From JAHRAW01 sp965212085 (GTDB lineage: Bacteria > Pseudomonadota > Gammaproteobacteria > Arenicellales > Poriferihabitantaceae), in assembly GCA_965212085.1 (NCBI GenBank), contig OZ243042.1:930001-994000 (forward strand): a DNA stretch of 64,000 nucleotides. The letters are read 5' to 3'. This document shows, in pieces, positions 60,624 through 64,000 of the stretch (the stretch's first letter is position 1; each line of letters opens with the position of its first letter). The notes beneath the pieces were generated by a model. The model was not told the DNA's origin. It made no database searches and was given only the letters and a program-made list of their open reading frames with translations. The translations under genes were made by a program, and so were the position numbers.

Positions 60624-62186
60624 TTACCAACTCCCATTCGTCTTAAAATCTTCCACCGCCGCCTTCAATTTCCCCGCGACTTCATCATTATATTCAGGAT
60701 TCCCGTTAATCTCCTCCAACACCCCCCCATGGGATGATTTAACATGCGCCTGCATCGCCGCTTCAAACGCGACCACCTTGCCGACTTCGACTTCATCGAG
60801 ATAGCCCTCGTTGGCGGCGAACAGGGACAGCGCCATTTCCGCCACCGACATCGGCTGGTACTGGGGTTGCTTCATCACTTCCATTACGCGCTCGCCGCGT
60901 TCCAGTTGTTTGCGGGTGGCTTCGTCGAGGTCTGAGGCGAACTGCGAGAAGGCGGCTAACTCGCGGTACTGGGCGAGGGCCAGGCGGATGCCGCCGCCGA
61001 GTTTTTTGATGATGGGGGTTTGCGCGGCGCCGCCGACTCTGGACACCGAGAGGCCGGCGTTGATGGCCGGGCGGATGCCGGCGTTGAACAGGTCGGTTTC
61101 AAGGAAGATCTGGCCGTCGGTAATGGAGATGACGTTGGTGGGCACGAACGCGGACACGTCGCCGGCCTGGGTTTCGATGATGGGCAGCGCGGTCAGCGAG
61201 CCGGTTTTGCCCTTGACCTTGCCGCCGGTCAGTTTTGCCACCGCGTCTTCGTTGATGCGCGCGGCGCGCTCCAGCAGGCGCGAATGCAGGTAGAAGACGT
61301 CGCCGGGATACGCTTCGCGGCCGGGCGGGCGGCGCAGTAGCAGCGAAATCTGGCGGTAGGCCCAGGCCTGCTTGGTGAGGTCGTCGTAGATGATGAGCGC
61401 GTCTTCGCCTTTGTCGCGGAAGTACTCGCCCATGGTGCAGCCGGAATACGGCGCGATGAACTGCTCCGAGGCGGCGTTGGAGGCGGCGGCGGCGACCACG
61501 ATGGTGTGCTCCATGGCGTCGTGCTCTTCGAGTTTTCGCACCACCGCGGCGATGCTCGACGCCTTCTGGCCGATGGCGACGTAGATGCACTTTATGCCGG
61601 TTCCCTTCTGGTTGATGATGGCGTCCACCGCCACCGCGGTTTTGCCGGTCTGGCGGTCGCCGATGATGAGTTCGCGCTGCCCGCGTCCAATGGGCACCAT
61701 GGCGTCAATGGACTTCAGCCCGATTTGCACCGGCTGGTCCACCGACTTGCGCGCGATCACGCCGGGCGCGACCTTCTCAATCGGCGAGGCGCTGGTGTAC
61801 TCAATCGGCCCCTTGCCGTCCACCGGCTTGCCGAGGGAATCCACCACGCGCCCGAGCAGGCCCTCGCCGGTGGGCACTTCAAGGATGCGGCCGGTGCACT
61901 TGACGGTGTCGCCTTCGGAGAGGTGTTTGTATTCGCCGAGCACCACCGCGCCCACCGAATCCTGTTCAAGGTTGAGGGCGAGGCCGTAGGTCGCTTGACC
62001 GGAAGCGACGCCGGGGAATTCCAGCATCTCGCCCTGCATGGCTTCGCTCAGCCCGTGGATGCGGGCGATGCCGTCGGTCAGCATGACGATGGCGCCTTCG
62101 GTGCGCGCCTCGGCGTCCGCTTCAAAGTTGGCGATGCGCTCCTTGATGAGTTCTGAGATTTCGGAAGGGTTCAATTGGATGGTCAT
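60624..62186 (-). CDS. atpA: ATP synthase F1 alpha subunit
   Basis: Regulatory nucleotide-binding F1 subunit, 520 residues. Walker A GDRQTGKT (about 169-176), EYFRDKGEDALIIYDDL (Walker B region) and SVSRVGGAAQT are present. Normally the next gene is atpG; here three small genes intervene. Upstream, an EamA transporter gene separates it from atpH. Confidence 0.98.
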   Translation of the reverse strand: MTIQLNPSEISELIKERIANFEADAEARTEGAIVMLTDGIARIHGLSEAMQGEMLEFPGVASGQATYGLALNLEQDSVGAVVLGEYKHLSEGDTVKCTGRILEVPTGEGLLGRVVDSLGKPVDGKGPIEYTSASPIEKVAPGVIARKSVDQPVQIGLKSIDAMVPIGRGQRELIIGDRQTGKTAVAVDAIINQKGTGIKCIYVAIGQKASSIAAVVRKLEEHDAMEHTIVVAAAASNAASEQFIAPYSGCTMGEYFRDKGEDALIIYDDLTKQAWAYRQISLLLRRPPGREAYPGDVFYLHSRLLERAARINEDAVAKLTGGKVKGKTGSLTALPIIETQAGDVSAFVPTNVISITDGQIFLETDLFNAGIRPAINAGLSVSRVGGAAQTPIIKKLGGGIRLALAQYRELAAFSQFASDLDEATRKQLERGERVMEVMKQPQYQPMSVAEMALSLFAANEGYLDEVEVGKVVAFEAAMQAHVKSSHGGVLEEINGNPEYNDEVAGKLKAAVEDFKTNGSW

Positions 62187-62224
62187 GTCGGATTCTCAAT
62201 TTGTATGGCAGTGAATGGATGCAT

Positions 62225-63136
62225 CTAACCGGTCGTCATTCCCACGATATGTTCAGCGGGAATTTCCTTTCTCTTGATATGTTGCACGGTCAAGTAGCCG
62301 GTGGTCGCCAGCAAAATAACCGCGCCGCCGATGATGGTGTTTGTGCCGGGGTTTTCGGCAAATAACAGATATGCCGCGGTTGGTGCAATGATAATTTCCG
62401 CCATCCCAACCAACGCGGCGATCGTGGCGGTGGTGCGTTTCACGCCCAGCAGATAAACCCCAAAGCCAAGCACCAAACTTGTCAACCCAAACAACGCAAG
62501 CCAAAAATAATCAGCCGGTAACGTGCCGATGAAGGAAACAAACGGCAGCACCGCTATGGCGGTAAGAAACCCTTGCAGGTAAGTGGCTTTGATTATATCG
62601 GTGCTTGGAAAATACTTGGTGGCGACGGTGAACGCCGCCCAGCAAAAGGTCATGCCAAAAGCAAGTGCAAGCCCCAAAAAATCGTCCACTTGACCGGCAC
62701 CGCCGACGATTATGCCAACGCCGGCGATGCAAACACCACAAGCACCAAACGCAATCCAGTCGGCTTTGCATTTGAGCACCAACATTGCCAAAAGAAAAGT
62801 CACCAACGGCATGGTGCCGTAAACGAAAACTACATTGGCGATGCTGGTATGGAAAAAAGCCGCAATAAAACAAATCATGCCGACCGCTGCAATGGCACCG
62901 ATGACCCATTCGCCAAGCGAAAAACGCAACGCTTCGCCAAACGACACCCGCCCGGTGCGCCGGTGTTGCATAAAAAAATAAATCACCAACACGCAAGCCC
63001 CGCCGATGAGCGAACGCCAAAACAAGGTGGTCGCAATGTCGGTGGTAACCACCCGCGTGAACAACCCGGCAGCGGCAAAAGCGGCGGCGGCGATGAACAC
63101 AAACAAAACGCCGAGGGTTTGGTTTTGTTGTTGCAT
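62225..63136 (-). CDS. EamA/DMT-family transporter, inserted between atpH and atpA
   Basis: A ten-helix inner-membrane transporter of 303 residues. Two EamA repeats can be drawn; SIANVVFVYGTMPLVTFLLAM closes the first and MAEIIIAPTAAYLLFAENPG the second. Substrate unknown. It is co-directional with the ATP operon, with gaps of 27 and 38 bp, so readthrough is expected. Such a gene is not part of ordinary atp operons. Confidence 0.88.
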   Translation of the reverse strand: MQQQNQTLGVLFVFIAAAAFAAAGLFTRVVTTDIATTLFWRSLIGGACVLVIYFFMQHRRTGRVSFGEALRFSLGEWVIGAIAAVGMICFIAAFFHTSIANVVFVYGTMPLVTFLLAMLVLKCKADWIAFGACGVCIAGVGIIVGGAGQVDDFLGLALAFGMTFCWAAFTVATKYFPSTDIIKATYLQGFLTAIAVLPFVSFIGTLPADYFWLALFGLTSLVLGFGVYLLGVKRTTATIAALVGMAEIIIAPTAAYLLFAENPGTNTIIGGAVILLATTGYLTVQHIKRKEIPAEHIVGMTTG

Positions 63137-63163
63137 ACGAATTGTTTGATGCGCGCCGATAAG

Positions 63164-63721
63164 TTAAGCACGAAGCGCGCCGACCAGTTGTTCAAGTTGC
63201 GCCCGCACCGAGCCGTCTATGACCCAGTCACCGGCGCGCACCACGGCGCCGCCGACCAGTTCTTGATCAACGCCGAATTCGAGTTTGACCTTGCGCCCCA
63301 GTCTGGATTGCAGGGCTTCGGTAAATTGCTCACGCTGCTGCGGATTGATTTCGGCGGCGGTGGTCATCTGCGCTTCGATGACGCGCTCGGCTTCGGCGCG
63401 CAACAACGCAAACCCGCGCGCGATGTTTGGCAGCAACGCCAGGCGGCGGTTTTGCGCGAGTAGCCGCACGAGGTTGACGAATTCGTCGGCGAGTTCGTCA
63501 ACGGCAACGCCGGAGACCAAAGCAACGGCGGCGACCACCACGCCGGCGGCGTCTTCGTTGCCCACCCGCGGACTGCGGATGACGGCGACCACCGAGTCGT
63601 CTGCGACCACGGCGGACAATTTTTCAAGGGCGTCGCTCCAGCCCGCCAGGTCATCCTGCTGCCGGGCCAGTTCAAACACCGCGCGGGCGTAAGGTCTGGC
63701 GATGTTGTTTGCTTCAGCCAT
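63164..63721 (-). CDS. atpH: ATP synthase F1 delta subunit
   Basis: Peripheral-stalk subunit, 185 residues. It opens NNIARPYARAVFELARQ and ends with the conserved KVKLEFGVDQELVGGAVVRAGDWVIDGSVRAQLEQL. Preceded by atpF at the window edge. Next comes the inserted EamA gene instead of atpA. Confidence 0.93.
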   Translation of the reverse strand: MAEANNIARPYARAVFELARQQDDLAGWSDALEKLSAVVADDSVVAVIRSPRVGNEDAAGVVVAAVALVSGVAVDELADEFVNLVRLLAQNRRLALLPNIARGFALLRAEAERVIEAQMTTAAEINPQQREQFTEALQSRLGRKVKLEFGVDQELVGGAVVRAGDWVIDGSVRAQLEQLVGALRA

Positions 63722-63760
63722 CGTGAAAATTGTTGCGCGTTGTTGTCAGTGATTACGCGA

Positions 63761-64000
63761 TTAAAGTTTTGCCGCCAGCCCATCCAACAACTTGGCGTGG
63801 GTTTTGGCGTCAATTTCGCGTCCCAAAATCCGGCGCGCGCCGGCCACCGCGAGTTCGCTGACTTCGGCGCGCAAACCTTCGCGGGCTTTGCTGAGTTCGG
63901 TGTCAATTTCGGCGCGCGCGGCGGTGGTGATGCGCTCGCCTTCGGCGCGCGCGTTTTGTTTGGCCTCATCCACCAACTCATTGCCACGGCTGGTGGCGCG
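63761..64000 (-). CDS. atpF: ATP synthase F0 b subunit, C-terminal part (runs off window)
   Basis: The last ~80 residues of a long charged helix, including ELVDEAKQNARAEGERI and GARRILGREIDAKTHAKLLDGL, as in the C-terminus of subunit b that contacts delta. Its start and membrane segment lie beyond 64000. It precedes atpH, as in standard operons. Confidence 0.9.
   Translation of the reverse strand, partial: RATSRGNELVDEAKQNARAEGERITTAARAEIDTELSKAREGLRAEVSELAVAGARRILGREIDAKTHAKLLDGLAAKL

Noticed and set aside
62232..62247. REP-like GGGAATGACG at the end of the inserted EamA gene
   Set aside because: Only ten bases match and they are part of a plausible coding end, so chance is sufficient explanation.

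Overview
The window reads as a chromosomal segment of a high-GC gammaproteobacterium with an outer membrane. The evidence is gene order. A glyQ-glyS-(MazG-like)-gmhB-plsC run, a glmU-glmS-atl-pdxA-rsmA run, valS-holC-pepA divergent from lptF-lptG, and an ATP synthase operon are all gammaproteobacterial in style. LptF/LptG and GmhB imply lipopolysaccharide. An ankyrin-repeat protein and a Fic protein hint at, but do not prove, a host-associated life. No species can be named from sequence alone.

Layout. 1-17.2 kb holds housekeeping genes: uvrD (partial), a probable taurine-pyruvate aminotransferase, elongator tRNA-Met, galE, pgi, glycyl-tRNA synthetase, and genes for LPS, phospholipid, amino-sugar and PLP synthesis. 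17.2-21.9 kb is an AT-rich island. It has an XRE/ImmA-type regulator pair divergent from a class 3 lipase plus a 40-residue basic peptide, then a C-protein-controlled type II restriction-modification (R-M) system. 22-35.3 kb returns to core-like genes: trypsin-like protease, GMC oxidoreductase, ppsA, gltA, rhomboid protease, ileS and two nucleotide-sugar enzymes. 35.3-40.5 kb is a second AT-rich island. It encodes a fused restriction-methylation-specificity protein with two accessory genes, and ends in a decayed copy of part of the nucleotide-sugar dehydrogenase next door. 40.5-44.6 kb carries an EamA transporter, a LysR gene that appears cut short, and a third R-M pair. 44.6-54.5 kb is core again: valS, holC, pepA, lptFG, a dehydrogenase and an MscS channel. 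54.5-56.5 kb has YrbL-like and Fic genes behind three operator-like palindromes spaced exactly 40 bp apart. 56.5-64 kb is the ATP synthase operon on the minus strand, with unrelated genes between atpH and atpA, atpA and atpG, and atpG and atpD.

How the parts relate. The core operons supply translation (GlyQS, IleS, ValS), envelope precursors (GalE, GlmS, GlmU, GmhB, PlsC), LPS export (LptFG) and energy (ATP synthase, citrate synthase, PEP synthase). Three separate R-M systems lie at or near damaged host genes, so this looks like a region that repeatedly takes up and loses defence modules. Short 6- or 12-bp in-frame tandem repeats and Asp/Gly/Ala-rich insertions recur in several essential enzymes and may be a genome-wide habit.

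No stretch over 300 bases lacks a gene or recognisable element. The larger gaps are 1277-1481 and 27028-27276 (promoter-bearing spacers; nothing further recognised), 28681-28925 (a folded repeat element) and 21812-21985 (C-box sequence, then nothing recognised).
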